DNA of 64,000 nt, from NCBI GenBank assembly GCA_030770535.1, contig JASVEC010000015.1:744001-808000 (forward strand), given 5' to 3'. Within the stretch, counting starts at the first letter, position 1, and each line of letters begins with the position of its first letter. Below, in pieces: positions 10,801 through 23,903 of the stretch. Position numbers and translations under genes: made by a program. The notes beneath the pieces were generated by a model. It was given only the letters and a program-made list of their open reading frames with translations, made no database searches and was not told the DNA's origin. This DNA comes from Batkoa obscura (Eukaryota > Entomophthoromycota > Entomophthoromycetes > Entomophthorales > Batkoaceae).

Positions 10801-13483
10801 AAATAATACTACAAATCCAGACATTAAAAATATTAAAATACATAAAGCTACTTTCTCTCTCCATGCCATTTTAACATCTTTTAATTTCATTCGTCCACAG
10901 CAACTTAACATAAATGAAGGTACCCACCAAGTTAATAGCCAAGTTAATAGTATCCATAATTTACGTATTGTTGTTTTAGGTGGTTTCTTATTTAATTCTT
11001 CATCTTCATCAATTAATTCTAAATCTCCTTTTTCTCTAATTAATTCTAAATCTCCAATTTGTGAAGAATCCCCTAATTGACTATCTAATTCACTACCGTT
11101 ATTATCATCATCAGAATAAAAGGATTGATTATCATCTGTTATCATTCCAGGCGCAACTAAACCAAATTTTTGACTACTTGTGCCATGCTCAAAATTACGT
11201 AATCCATTTTCTAATTCTACCCATGATAATTCATTTAAATAAATATATTGATTTCCAATAGCAATATTTTTGTTATTCCAATTCATTGTTGTTTTAAAAA
11301 CTTCACAAATTTCATTAAATTTTTGATCAGTGTTAATTCCAAGTCCAATTAATAAATTGTTATATCTTAATACAAATTCTTCATGTAAATAACATATTGT
11401 ATATTCCATTTTTTTACGTAAAACCATTTGATCTAGTTTATATAACTTTAATTGATTTTCCATAGATTCTGAATTAAAATTAGTAGAATCTGACAAACAT
11501 AAACATAATACAAACCAAGTTTCTGTATTATCAAAAGTATCAAATAATTCATCTAATCCCACTTTTAATTGATTAGCAACACAGTTAATTTTCATTTGTT
11601 TATTTCCAAATTCTCCATTTTCATCTAATTGTTGAATTCTAGCTCTTTTCATAGAAGGTGTTCTTCTTGGTAATGCGGACTTTTGTGCTGATACAATATT
11701 GCCGTTATCTTTTGGATTAACTTGAGTTGAAATAGTATGATGATTAAACAAACCAGAAATAAAACTATTACTAACAGCAACATCAGCTTCTCCACGAAAT
11801 GTTTGTACAAAATCTGGATTAATTGAGTCCATATTATTTTCCATAAACCCAATGATATCATAAATGACTGGCTCTTGGAAATGATTAATTGTAAATTGAT
11901 TTAAACTTAAATTAATATTTAGTATGGAGTTATTTTCTTGTGCTTTTTGAATAGCTTGTAATAAACTAGTATCATTAGCTGGTCCTTTAGATCGATTTGC
12001 TTGTTTACTTAATATTGATACTAAACCGTTACTTGATTTAGTTAATAATTGAACAATATTTTGATTATCCACAATATCAATTTTTGGTATAAAAATATCA
12101 TCTTCATCATAAGCGTCATTAGAAGCTTCAAATATTTGATACAACATATAATTATATAATCTTTCATTAGAAAAATTAATGCAAAATTGTTCAAATCCAG
12201 AAGTTGGCATTAATTTTTGAAATCCGGGTAAATCTAATATACCAATGAAATTACTTTGTTGATCAAAACATAATCTTGTATTAATATGTTCAGTTATCCA
12301 TGAAAATAATAAAGAATACAAACACTTAGCTAATTCATCTTTTTGTTTACTAGCTTGTAAAGAATCTAAAAACATTGTACATGTTTCTTTTTTAATCACT
12401 TGAGTACGATAAGTTAATAAACCTTCTAATGTAGTTGGATGTAAGCCCAAAAAATCAGCTGCTAAACTTAATACATCATAATCCATCACTAAGGCCCCAC
12501 CCTCTTCATCTTTATTTGAACGATCATAAAATTTAATATTTCCTAAGTGTAAAATAGAAGCTAATAGTTGAAAAATTTGAGATTGAAATTTTTTAGTAAA
12601 ACCTAAATTTTTTAAACTTAATTTCAAGTTTAGAAATTGTTCTTTTAATTCCTCAAAACTATATGGAAAGAAAGTACCAATCAAATATTGATACTGACTT
12701 ACTCCTTTTAATTGGAATTGATTTTTTTCTTCTTCAGTTATTCCAGCTAAAAATTGATAAAATACTAAAAAATTAGATTCTCCCCGTTGTTTATCACTTA
12801 ATCGATTCTTTTCTAATAAATAATCTAAGTGTTTCACTCCTATTGTTCTTCCTCGATTATCAAATTGTAATTCAATATATTTAGCAAATCTTGAAGCTTT
12901 GGTCATAGAAGATGTAAATGTACTACCAAAACATTCAAAGATTTGTTCAGAATTAATGATTTGAGTGTACAATTTGCTTTCTTTTTTGCTAGCACTACGC
13001 AATCCGGCCATTGCCTTTAAAAATAATTTTTTATTTTCACTTTTACCACTACCAACACTACCACTAATAATATAAAATAATATTAATACACTGCATAAAA
13101 CTACTAATTTACTAATTTACTTACCAAAAAATAACGGATTGATCTAAAGCACTTCTTCTTAAATGGAAATAAATGGTAGATGCTAATTTAAATATATGAG
13201 GTTGCATATTTTCTTTATCATCTTGAAAGTTTCGATAATTAGCTAAATAATCCTTTAATACTTGATCATAGTTCAAACTATCTCCTTCTTTAAATGGATT
13301 TACAGATAATAATACTCTTGAACCAAGATTGGTATAGTATTCTCTTAATTGATAACGGGAAGATAAACAAGTGGAAATGGAAGAGACGGTGACATCGGGA
13401 AGTTCAGTAAGATCCGATAAATTACTAGGATCATAACTACTGGAAATCATGGAGGATGCTCGATTCGACATTCGCATCGCCAT
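7825..13483 (-). CDS. Chitin synthase with N-terminal myosin motor (class V/VII type)
   Basis: Two exons, 13483-13125 and 13063-7825, joined across a 61-nt GT-AG intron, give 1865 residues, normal for this fungal family. The intron splits the ATP-binding loop, which reads GSVGSGKS at residues 121-128. The motor continues with an SRFxK switch-I-like stretch and LDLPGFQ near 395-402. Membrane segments lie near 825 and 865, with another near 1135 before the GT2 chitin synthase domain. The catalytic signatures EDR (1453-1455) and QRRRW (1492-1496) are intact, followed by more membrane segments. A Pro/Met/Gln-rich linker leads to a DEK-C-type domain at about 1812-1865. Family members make wall chitin at hyphal tips; the motor tethers the enzyme to actin. 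The switch-II-like motif has diverged from the usual DIxGFE, so motility may be lost. Confidence 0.95.
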
Positions 13484-15804
13484 GATTAATTAAATGGAAT
13501 TATTTGAATTAATTACAAAGGAAAGATTGGTAAACAAAAGATAAAAGTAGTATTCTTTTCTTTAAAAAAATGAATTGATGAAATGAGCAGTTCCTGTTTA
13601 ATTAAATAATAATTTATACAATTAAAAGAGAAGTTAAAAATAGAAAAGGAATAAGTAATAATTACTTGATTCTTTTGATTTGATTCTTTGAAAATTAATG
13701 AATATAAAAGTACCAATCTTTTTTTATATTTGGTCGGAATAATTATTATGTGTTAGATTCTATGCTGAAAAAAGTCAATTTTGACCGAATATAATTAAAG
13801 GAGGTTCAATGTTTAGATGGTAATTCAAATTCAATATACTCCGTTAATTTGTTTTAATAAGTAAATGTAAGAATATTAGGAAGTTAAATAGATGAAAAAA
13901 GGCTATTAATAATTTACAAATAACATTAATTTTTTACTTATTATCAATTACTTTAATGTATGGAATTCATAATACAATATAGCTAATAATAACCTCCCTT
14001 GTGCTCAAAATGATCAAAATAAAACTTATTTTATTGGTCAATATAAGTGGTAATTGCCACATAAATTGAGTTATGCCTTGATTATGAATTTGTTATCATT
14101 AAATTAATGTTATTTGAGCTTTTATATTTAGTATGAGATCAAGCAATATTTTCAAGGTGGGAAATAAGAAATAGAGATAAAAATAAGATATAAAGTTTAA
14201 TCAACATATTATAATAAATGCTATTGTTTTATCTTTCTTATTAGTTTTTCTGTATAAAGTTACCTATTCAGTCTTTTGAAAAAGAGCATGTTCTTTTTCC
14301 ACTATAAAACTTCTGTTTAATCTTAGTACTACTACTTTTTTAAACTCAATTATTAAATAGGTAATTAGAGTCAACAAATGCATATGAAATTTAAATACCA
14401 AATTTAACACATAAGATTCAAAAATAGTGTTATCTCATTTCTTAGTTATTAGTTGAAAACAAAAGCAGTTCAATATTAGTGATAGATTGTTGAATTTACA
14501 CCCAATACTAAATTGAATTTATTGCAAAAATAAAAGATCCTAACTCTATTATATTAAATAACTACCTTGAAGAATAATTTCAATGTAATTTTACTAAATT
14601 TAGAGCTTTAAGTGGTGTGTGAAATTTGAGTTTTGATTACAAAATAGAATAACAATTGAACAAAGTGATATTAAAATATTGAATAAATTGAGCGTGGGAG
14701 TCAATCGTTGGCTAAAAAATGTTTTAAGATTGAAACTTTTGTTTGTAAATAAACAAGATGAAGTTATGCTTTTTTATAATAAAAATAGTGATTTGTACTT
14801 GACAAGTTGGCAGATAAAAGGCATTAATTTATTTAACAATTTTTTACTTTCTGTATTTAAATGAGTTTATTTTAGTTTTTAAGTGAATTTAAAATAAAAT
14901 TTTTGCCTCTATTAATTTTTTTTGAATTCTTATTGGTCAATTTAAAAATACAGCATTTATACTAATATAATTTTTTAACGCAAAATTGGGCATAAAATTC
15001 TTACTGATTAATTTCTAGTCTTCGTTACTAAATTTTAAACAAAAATACAATTTTATTTTCTGTTGAAAATAATTCAAGTTTGATTAAAAACAAACGAAAT
15101 TGGTGCAAGTTGAGACTATCTTCGATAACTTTCACTTAAAGCAACATTTCCAATTTTATTACATTAATTCGACCCTTGTAAATAGTCAATTTAGATTTAT
15201 CTTGAATCTTACTCATTAAGATTTTATTCAACTTAATATTTCATAAACGTAAACACACAAAATTTAATAACGATATCTATTTAATGTATAAAAAACAATC
15301 AATAATTAGGATGTATTTGCTATTTGACTAAGTTAAACTAACTAGCATTCTAAACCAATTTAGGTGCTTATATTGATTCACTTATTTATAAATTTAAGAT
15401 AAGTTAAAATAGAACAAAATAATACCGATAGAGCCAATCAATTCAATATATTGGAAAAAAGGGGAAATGACTGTTACCATCTATAATTACTATCGCATTT
15501 TTAGGTAGAAAATACTGCTAGCTTTTACTTAAGGGTAATAAACTTTAGAAAAAATTTCATTCACATGATTAAATAATAAGTTATTGTATTATTTATAATG
15601 TATTACTATGTTATTGGTTTAATAATACATAGTAAATTAAAAATAGAAAGGTGTATGAAAGATAAAATTAAGGTTATTTTTTATATATGAAAATAGAAAT
15701 AATTTATTAAACTTTTAAAAGTTGTTTGTCATTTAGTAAATGAAAAAAGGAAGGGAGAGAGGTGCTAAAATTAACTGATCTAAGTTATTGAATAAAAATA
15801 TATA
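13484..15804. other. Intergenic, no gene seen
   Basis: About 2.3 kb of AT-rich sequence between the chitin synthase promoter and the 3' end of the homeobox gene. No MITE copy, RNA gene or convincing frame was seen. It may contain long 5' regulatory DNA of the chitin synthase. Confidence 0.45.
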
Positions 15805-16569
15805 TCATAGAAAATTGGGATATTGAGTTTGGTGAAACTCATTAGGTATCGAATTGTACATTTGGTTATTAGGGTTGTAACCTATATAATCTTGTTGATT
15901 AAAGTAATTGTTTTGATAGTTATACGTTTCAAACTCACTTAAAAACGGATTGATATTCATCGTATTATCTAGCTGAGGTTGATTATAATTGTATTCATAA
16001 CTTAATGCCTCACTTACATTATTATCATATACATTTTCTTGATAGTTTTGCATTAAAGGGTCAACAACACTATTTTCATTCATATATACATGTTGATCAT
16101 TATAACTATAATAACTACCATGACTAGATTGTTGATAATTAGAAGCAAAGGATCTCGATCGTTGCATACTATTCATATACATATCCTTTTCAACAGAATG
16201 CAAAGCAAATCCACTTAACAACATGTTTCCAAAGTTGTTTCTATTAGGTTTTGGTATATTGACTGAAGGAGTACACGGAGTACGATTGGCAGCATGGACA
16301 CTATATAACTCTTGTTTTGATTTATGGCTTGTACTCAGTTCTTGAGTAGTAGCAGGACTTGGAGCAACACTACTTCCATTATTATTATTACTATGACGGT
16401 CCTTCATTCTTCTATTTTGAAACCAAATTTGAATAGTACGTAATTCTAAACCAACTTGTTCACCTAATTCAATTAACATCTCTTTAAGTGGTTTGGAATT
16501 AAACCGGTATAGCCTTTCTAACTCGTGTAACTGTTCAGGATTAAACTTGGTACGTGCTTTAGTTGACAT
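15805..16569 (-). CDS. Homeobox transcription factor
   Basis: A 254-residue single-exon protein. A homeodomain fills residues 4-58: a basic N-terminal arm (KARTKF), two helices, then the recognition helix RTIQIWFQNRRMKDR with W49, F50, N52 and R54 in the invariant positions. There is no three-residue loop insertion, so it is a typical rather than TALE homeodomain. The remaining 190 residues are Asn-, Gln-, Tyr- and Ser-rich and probably disordered, as is common in fungal activators. It should bind DNA in the nucleus; targets cannot be told from sequence. It is flanked on both sides by about 2 kb without genes, which suits a regulatory gene with a large promoter. Confidence 0.92.
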   Translation of the reverse strand: MSTKARTKFNPEQLHELERLYRFNSKPLKEMLIELGEQVGLELRTIQIWFQNRRMKDRHSNNNNGSSVAPSPATTQELSTSHKSKQELYSVHAANRTPCTPSVNIPKPNRNNFGNMLLSGFALHSVEKDMYMNSMQRSRSFASNYQQSSHGSYYSYNDQHVYMNENSVVDPLMQNYQENVYDNNVSEALSYEYNYNQPQLDNTMNINPFLSEFETYNYQNNYFNQQDYIGYNPNNQMYNSIPNEFHQTQYPNFL

Positions 16570-18459
16570 TTTTAAAAATTAATAAAAATATTTTTGATTG
16601 TCTTATTTATAAGAAAGGTAGCATAAAATAATTCAAAAGAAAAAGTGAAGTATTCAAAATATAGTGGTTATTAAAAACATAAAATGATTCTAGAATCTAA
16701 GCAATTTGGGATTTTATAGGTTTATTTGGAAATAAACGGTGCTTAAATTTTTATTGAAATGTTCAAACAAGTTCGGATTCAAAATTCCTTCAATCAAAAT
16801 GGAGATTTCTAAATTTGGAAATAAATAATAAATTATTATTATGTTGTTAAAATAACTGGTAGTTCAATATTGTACCTTAGATATACTTTTACTTATTTAT
16901 TCAATACAGGATAGGATATAGTAACATTTTAAAGTAAGCGGTGTAAGGAGTTGTACATCAATATAAAAATATTTATTATAAAAGCAGCTATTTTTAAGCC
17001 TTTAATCAAAAATTATAAATAGAAAGTTAAGGTAAAATGTATGTAGTAGCGAAGATTAATATTGATTACAAATGTATGAAAAGTTTGTTCTTTTGAATTG
17101 ACTCTATTTTTTAAAGTTCTGTTTTTTTTGCGCAATGATTTAATTACTAATTTATTAGTCAAATAGAATAAAGTCGCTGATGTTAATAACCGTTTATCCT
17201 ACCCTGTCTAAAGTAATGGAAAAGTCATAGCTGCTCCTTTTTAATGGGAAATAGCTCAAATATAGTTAAAACTTAATCAAATGATCTTTTTTATTACATA
17301 AAACATTATTTAAAATTTTTGACTATTATATGGTGATAAAATAATAGTAAAATTATATCATTCCATTTTATGGTTCTCTTTTAGTTGAATAGAATTTAAA
17401 AATAGATATTTATACAGAAAAGTTTTTGCTTATTTGAATTTGAAATATATTAGATAATGATAGTCACTTTTATATAATGTATTTTATATAAGTCATACAA
17501 TACATTCAATGTTTTATAAATTATTAGATAATTAAGTAATTAGAAACTATTTCACGTTAATTTATGTATGAAAAGGATAAAATTATAGTGTCATTAAGAT
17601 TTTACAAGACAGCTTTTATATCAACATTTAGACCCTTGAAGTTTAGCAATTTTGTTTCAGCTTCAATAAATTATTATTCTTAAGAGCAGCCTTTTTATCC
17701 TAATATCTTAACAACTCAGAATCGTTAATCAAAAAAGATAAAGTACATTTTTCTTTCAAAAATCCTGCCTAAATTCAAGTTTAAACTTTAAAATCCTAGG
17801 GTAAATATTCGGTCCTAAAACCTACTTTGAAATCTATAATTAAATACTCTTATTTAATTTAATATAATAAAAATATATTTAAAAAGCTTGCTTTGTTTAA
17901 TATTGAGATTCATTTATTTAAGTGTAAATTTTCAAAAGCAACCATATTTTTTAGACATCAATGTATAAAAATGGCATATATAACTTGTTTTCGTTTAAAA
18001 TTGAATTTTTAACTTTTTAGCTACTTAATGAATAAACAAATTGATAAAATAAGAACATTATATCAATATCTTCCTTCGAAAGCCTACTTAATTGGCATAG
18101 TTTTTTGTAAATTGAAATAACTGAGGAACCTTTCAAAACAGATAAAGTAGGTGTACCTCACTTTTAATTTTAAATACTATATCAATTCTCTGCTCAAAAT
18201 GGCATTTTAGTGTTAATATTAGGGTCAATTTAAAGTAGGTCAGGAATAAGCCTTTTTAAGATTTGAGATCGCTAGTAAAGGTCTCGAAGCAATTCGATAA
18301 AGCAATATCTTACATTATATGACTAATCCTGCTACTGTATATGATTCAAATATTAATGATATATTACTAATGGATATATAACTCAAAAAATACGAAGATC
18401 TAATACTAACTTTTTATTTTTTATGATAAATTAACTAAAACAAGCAATAGTCAGCAACA
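16570..18459. other. Intergenic, no gene seen
   Basis: About 1.9 kb upstream of the homeobox gene and of the pseudogene. AT-rich, no repeat copy, no frame that reads as protein. Confidence 0.45.
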
Positions 18460-19510
18460 CAAAAGTAATTTATAAAGCCCGTCTAAAAGGCTACCAACCA
18501 TCAATGGTAACTTTGAAACAGTCAAATAAGAGTTTGATCTCAACAATGTATCATTAGAAAAAGATTAGTTGTTAGTACATAATTTGTATGCTTCAGTTGA
18601 TCCTTGTATGTGTGATGGATTGCATCCAAGTGAAGATTAACTTATTAAGCCATCGAGCAAAGACACAGGATCTAAGAAGTGCCTCCAAGCTTTTCAATTT
18701 AATAAGCCATTGAACGGAATTATTGTATATGAAGTAATAACCTCTAACTCCAATAAATTAAAAAAAAGGTGAGATTGTGGCTGGTTTTACAGACTGGTCA
18801 GAATATGCTATCATTTCAGCCGCTAATGCTAAGTCGACTTCTAATGCCTGTGAATCAAAGGTGTCACTTGCTTACTGTTTAGACATTACCATTATACCAG
18901 GTGCCACCATCTATATTAAATTACATACTACCTATTAGCCTATCAAGCAAGGAGAGCCTATATTTATCTATGCTGCTCCTGGGGCTGTAGGTCAAGTAGT
19001 AGGTCAATATTGTAGACAGTCAAAATTAAGAAGAGTTGGATCAACTGGCAGTCGTAATAAAGTAAAGTATTTATTAAAAGAATTGAACTTTGATGTTGCG
19101 TTTAGTTATAAGAAATACGATAATTTAGTATCAATACCTAACATTATCTCAATGGTATTGATATTTGTTTTGAAAATATAGGAGGAAAAATATCTGAGGC
19201 TCTATTAGAAGTAACTAATAGTAAGTACTATATCCTACCATGTGGTATAGTCTCTCAGTATAACTAAGATAGACAAAGTGACAGAGTTGATAATTTGACT
19301 CAAATAATTGGTAAAAGAATATGTATGGAAGGATTTATGATGAACGATAGGCTGGATCTCTTCCCTAAGACTTTTGAAACGTTCGCCAAGTATTTAATTA
19401 AAGATAAAATGAAATAGAAAGAACATATTACTGAGAAAATCAGAAATCTTCCAGTTGCTTTCATCGATATATTTGAAATTAGGAGTTTCATTAAGACTTT
19501 AATTAAGATT
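18460..19510 (+). pseudogene. Decayed medium-chain NADP-dependent reductase (MDR/prostaglandin reductase-like)
   Basis: A relic of a cytosolic NADP-dependent oxidoreductase of the prostaglandin/2-alkenal reductase group can be followed over about 1 kb. Landmarks in order: LYASVDPCMCDG (functional form SVDPYMRG), FQFNKPLNG, EIVAGFTDWSEYAII, then the Rossmann motif AAPGAVGQVVGQY and RRVGSTGSRNKVKYLLKEL, then FENIGGKISEALLEV and a C-terminal EGFMMNDRLDLFPKTF. The frame is interrupted by several in-frame stops (for example after KLHTTY and in SQYN-stop-DRQ) and at least one frame change near 19135-19150. It cannot encode an active enzyme. Motif order is complete, so this was a full-length gene copy that decayed in place. 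The intact parent is not in the window. Confidence 0.85.
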
Positions 19511-20023
19511 GGCAGTTTGTAATTATAAAAGGAATAAACACATTTTTTGCTTAAATATTATTGTTATCTACGATGTATTCGTTTGAAGTTAAAAGTTATC
19601 TTGTTTAAGATTCTAAATGATTAATGAGGTTAAGTTTTCTTTATTTTATCTCTTTTTCCATTTTTCAAGGGCTCCTAGGTAGAAAAATTTTAGTAAATTT
19701 CTTGAACAAAATATACATTCTCATGTCTCGTTTTCAGCATTTGTTTAATTTATCTTTTAAAACTGTTGGCATTCAGATGCTTTTATTATTTTTTAATTTG
19801 TCATAGCTTTCTTTTATAATGAATTAACAAGTTTTAGATAGGATAAGCCAAAAATTCACTACAAAGTATATTAACGACAAGTTAAAAAAGAATAGAAGGG
19901 TTTAAATGAAATCAATTTCGCAGCAAACTAATAGAAAGCATACTCTTATAGCTTAAAATATATTATGATTTAATTAAACTTTAACCCTGTTTTGTTAGTA
20001 TTGTTATCTAGCTAAATAGCATT

Positions 20024-20116
20024 TGAGGATGTATTTTTTTGTTAAGAATTCTACTAACAATTTTCCCACTCAAATAATGCTTAAAAATGAAAAAATGAAA
20101 TCAAAATAAACATGCT
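20024..20116 (+). repeat. MITE-like palindromic repeat, copy 2 (decayed)
   Basis: Begins TGAGGATG plus T-run. The 3' end reads ACATGCTT instead of CATCCCCA, so the right terminus has drifted. The internal core is recognisable. Confidence 0.7.
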
Positions 20117-20279
20117 TATTTAATCTTAATTTAAAATAAATATACACCAGGTAGTGCTTTAAAAAATAATTTTTAATAAAGAAATGTCATCTTTTCGGTA
20201 TTACCTTAGATTTATATTATTATTATTTTTAATAAGTGAAGATAAAAACTATTATGTGAGTATTACTAAATATACTATA

Positions 20280-20376
20280 TGAGGATGTTTTTTTGTGTTT
20301 AAGAATTTTATTAACAATCTTTTCACTCAAACAGCACTTAAAAAATAAAAAAATAATGAAATCAAAACATCCTCAT
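20280..20376 (+). repeat. MITE-like palindromic repeat, copy 3
   Basis: TGAGGATG at the left and CATCCTCA at the right form matching ends, with a compensating G-to-A/C-to-T change in both arms. The dinucleotide TA flanks both sides, as expected for a target duplication. Confidence 0.85.
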
Positions 20377-20591
20377 ATTTTTTCTTTATTTTTTCTTTAT
20401 AATGGAATTTATAAATACCGATGGATTAACAACTGTAAATTTTTATTTTATGAACTAGAGTAAGTACAATGAATATACATATGATAACATTACGTATTAA
20501 CTATAACAATACGTTATTTAAATAAAAAAAATTTTAGTCATTACATTTTCTTAATTAAAGTATTTTTAGAATCTTAAAGGCATCTATTATT

Positions 20592-20623
20592 TTTGTTTTT
20601 ATGTTTTTATGTTTTTATGTTTT
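20592..20623. repeat. Short tandem repeat (TTTTTATG-like)n
   Basis: About four tandem units of GTTTTTAT/TTTTTATG between MITE copy 3 and the MFS gene. Confidence 0.7.
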
Positions 20624-21465
20624 ATTGATCTCATTGTAACGATAATCAACGTTTAAAGGATCAGAAAATATAGTGAAGAGAGAGATCAGATAATATCATA
20701 ATGGGTATCAAAATGACCTGATTGAAGAAACTAAAGAGGCCTAGCCTAGGCTCAGTAGGTCTACTTTTCGAGAATGTAGATGTAGAATTATTGTTTTTAA
20801 GGTCAACTTAAAAATCCAATCCAAGTTGCAAAAATTCAAAGCAGATTGTCAGTGTAAAAAATACTTTTGATAACGACAATTTTTGTTAGTTTATCATACG
20901 ATTTTATAAATTAAGCTGGATTGCCGCTTTTAAACTAAATATCAAATGACCATTTTTTATTTAATAAATCGCTATCCACAGATGAGAGTTCAACTTCGGG
21001 TATAATTACATCACAAAAGCAGATATCATAGCTACTTTGTACAATATCTCTCACTTTAGTGTTTAGAAAACTTCCAAATTAGCTTAACATGCAGCCAAAT
21101 TAATAAAATCAGAATAAAATTAAATAAACTAATTCTTACTCACTTATATTTATGTTATTTGAAATATTAATAAATAGAAAAATTTAATTTCTTTCTTACT
21201 GTGTGTTATCTGATTGGCATTATAATTGGCTAATAAAGATCCTTTGGCTGTAATAAAGATGGTTTAATAGAATTGAAGGAAAAATGATTGGTCCATAGTT
21301 GATCAGATAGGAAAGAATAAGGGATAGTGTTGGGCAGATAACATTTGTAAAGATTACAAAAGTAAGAAAATTCAAGTTTATTATTATTTTTTATTTTTTT
21401 AGACTATTCTTTGAATTTTTTTATTTAAATCTGATAAAAATAATAAGGCGAAAATAATAAAGAGA

Positions 21466-21475
21466 GTATAAAAAC
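21466..21475 (+). promoter_or_regulatory. TATA-like box of the MFS gene
   Basis: GTATAAAAA ends about 40 nt before the ATG at 21515, within the spacing seen for other genes here. Confidence 0.4.
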
Positions 21476-21514
21476 AAAAAAGTTTAATAAAAGTTGATTG
21501 AAGGATTCGAAAAA

Positions 21515-23169
21515 ATGGCAACTTCACCACAGAGCAGTAATAAGGCTAGTTTGGTGGACTTAGAAACTCAAACCAATCAAGGACTAATTAATAATGAAGC
21601 TACAGCTATCAAGGATACTGAAATCAAAGATAGAACCTTTTTAAAATTTATTCATTTACAAGGCAATGTTAGTATCTTAAATTTCATAACTTATTTAATC
21701 TGCGTTTTCTTTTCCATCTGCTTCATAGTATTTATAAATCAGATTCAAGCCTTTCTATTCGCTTTCAAATACAAAGAAACGGCTGGTTTAGGTGAACTGA
21801 GTGCCACTTTTACTTTATGGGACGAGATTGTTTCAATCATAATGGTCATTGTATGGGGCTTAGTATCCGATAGAATTGGAAGAAGGATAACCTTTTCTTT
21901 GGGATTCCTAATTGTTGGATTAGCTCTATTTTTTTATACATTACCTTCAAGGGTGCTTCCGGATTTGTTAATAGTAAGATTGTTCTTTGCCATTGGTGCT
22001 TCTGCTATCACCTCAATGGTTGCTGCAGGCTTAGCAGATACCGTGGGGCATAAAAATGGAATGACTTCGGGCATTGTTGGGATGTTTTCCGGGCTAGGTA
22101 TATATTATTATATACTTAAAAAGTGATACTTATTATTTTTAGGTGCTGTTGTTTCAGTATTTGTTTTAGTACCTTTACCAGCCTCCTTAGAGAAACGCAC
22201 TGGCTCTCAAACCCAGGTAATAGATCATTATTATTGTTGAACAATCAATACTAATTATCTTATAGTCTGTGATAGTCACGTTATATATAGTTGGGGCTAT
22301 AGCAATTGTATGGTCTATCATTAATTTTTTCACTTTTCCTAAAAATAATAACAGAGCCATCGATGTGAATGGGAACACTTTAACAATGAAAGAAGAGTTT
22401 ATTCATGGAATAAATAAACTACCAAGAGCTTGTAAATTATTTTTCACTGATTTGCGTATTGCCATGGCTTATATATCTGGCTTTGTGGTAAGTAGAGTTT
22501 AATTTTCAGTATTATCTAACTCATCTTTAAACTTAGGCTCGTGGAGATACTATAATCCTTACTGTATTTATAAGTGCTTGGGTAGTCAAGTTGTTTGTCA
22601 ACGAAAACAAATGTTTTATAAGTGACGATGGAGATCTGACCGATCCAGCCATAGTGAAAGAACAATGCCGTAGTGCTTATAGTTTAGCAATGATGCTATC
22701 TGGTATTGCACAAGTGTTTGCATTGATAGGAGCACCCATTGTAGGGATATTATTAACCAAAATAAAAGCCTCCATGGTATTAAGTTTATCTTCTCTGCTA
22801 GGTGCTGTTGGGTACTTTGGATTTGGATTTATCTCTTCACCTTACAATAAGATTGTTTATTTGTTTATTTGCCTTTTAGGCGTTGGTGAGATAGGTACTA
22901 TTGTTACATCGTTGTCTTTCCTATCTGCTCATGATACTGTTGAGCCTGAGTTAAGGGGAACTGTGTCTGGGCTTTACTCGTTTTTTGGTGGCTTAGGTAT
23001 TATTATTTGCTCTAAATTAGGTGGCTATCTCTTTGACCATTGGCGTCCAGGGGCACCCTTTATTATTATGGGGATATTCCATGCTATATTGTTTGTCATG
23101 GGCCTCGTTTGCTTCTTCATTGAAAAAAGAAAGGAAAAAATCACCTCTATTCAGTCTAATATCGATTAA
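21515..23169 (+). CDS. Major facilitator superfamily transporter
   Basis: Four exons (21515-22097, 22143-22216, 22266-22487, 22537-23169) give 503 residues. About 45 hydrophilic residues come first. The predicted membrane helices then fit the 12-helix MFS plan: GLVSDRIGRRITF matches the loop 2-3 signature G-x3-D-R-x-G-R-R, and a long charged central loop (EKRTGSQTQ to NKLPRACK) divides the halves. The second half repeats the pattern less strictly (VGILLTKIKASMVL). The start is the ATG at 21515; the upstream in-frame codons begin with TTG only. The substrate cannot be named. No neighbouring enzyme suggests one. Confidence 0.88.
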
Positions 23170-23903
23170 ATTTAATTATTGTTTATACTTATAAGTAGTA
23201 CTGTTTAAGTTATTTTATTATATGAAAATTAAAGAAGCATTAAATAATTAGCTATTTGAATTTTTATTGGAACGTGATTTGGCCTTTAAGAAGAAAAATA
23301 TTCAGTTCAAAACGATTTTATACAAAATGTAAAGAGAAGTGGCTATTAAATCTTTAGACTTAAAAGTTGGTACAGGGCGGTTTTTACAATTAAGCTATAA
23401 AATGAACAGGTATAAGGTAGGATGTTAATGGTTTAACATTTAATTGCTATCCTAAAAGTGAAAGTACTCTAATTCATTTGATCTAAACTAACGCTCTCCT
23501 TTTATTTTAAAAGGCCTCTTTCATATCTATTATGATTAAATACAATTACTCGTTTCATCACTATATTTCTTATTTTTAAACCACTATACCTATACAAATA
23601 ATAATTGCATCTATACTTTTAATCAATGAATTGAATTTATTATTTTTCATTATAAGTGTCACTTTAAACTTTATTCCTATAAGGTTTGGTCCATCGTCTT
23701 ACCCGGTTTACTTAAATTGTACTTGCACTAATTATAATATGATATGATCAACGATCAACCTCTTGATATTAAATACAAAAAAACATATTTTTGTCTATTT
23801 TTATCACACCACGTCATTGGTTAAGCACAAAGCTTGTTGAATTTTGATCAAAAAACTTAAATTTTAAATCTCAATTTAAAAACTCATTTTATTTGTTCTT
23901 CCC
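23170..23903. other. Intergenic, no gene seen
   Basis: AT-rich spacer between two genes on the same strand. A short interrupted frame near 23223-23440 reads weakly protein-like (LLERDLAFKKKNIQF) but is too broken and short to call. Confidence 0.4.

Larger units (their letters stand above)
19511..21514. other. Intergenic with two MITEs and a short tandem repeat
   Basis: Holds MITE copies at 20024-20116 and 20280-20376 and a TTTTTATG-type tandem repeat at about 20592-20623. A short minus-strand frame (20935-21078, ending LLNKKWSFDI) reads protein-like but has no start and no recognised family. Confidence 0.5.

Noticed and set aside
13513-13716. Minus-strand frame upstream of the chitin synthase
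   Set aside because: Phe/Ile/Ser-rich, no domain, lies in the expected promoter and leader of the chitin synthase.
14679-14864. 61-codon frame in the large gap before the homeobox gene
   Set aside because: Starts with TTG and shows no protein-like features.
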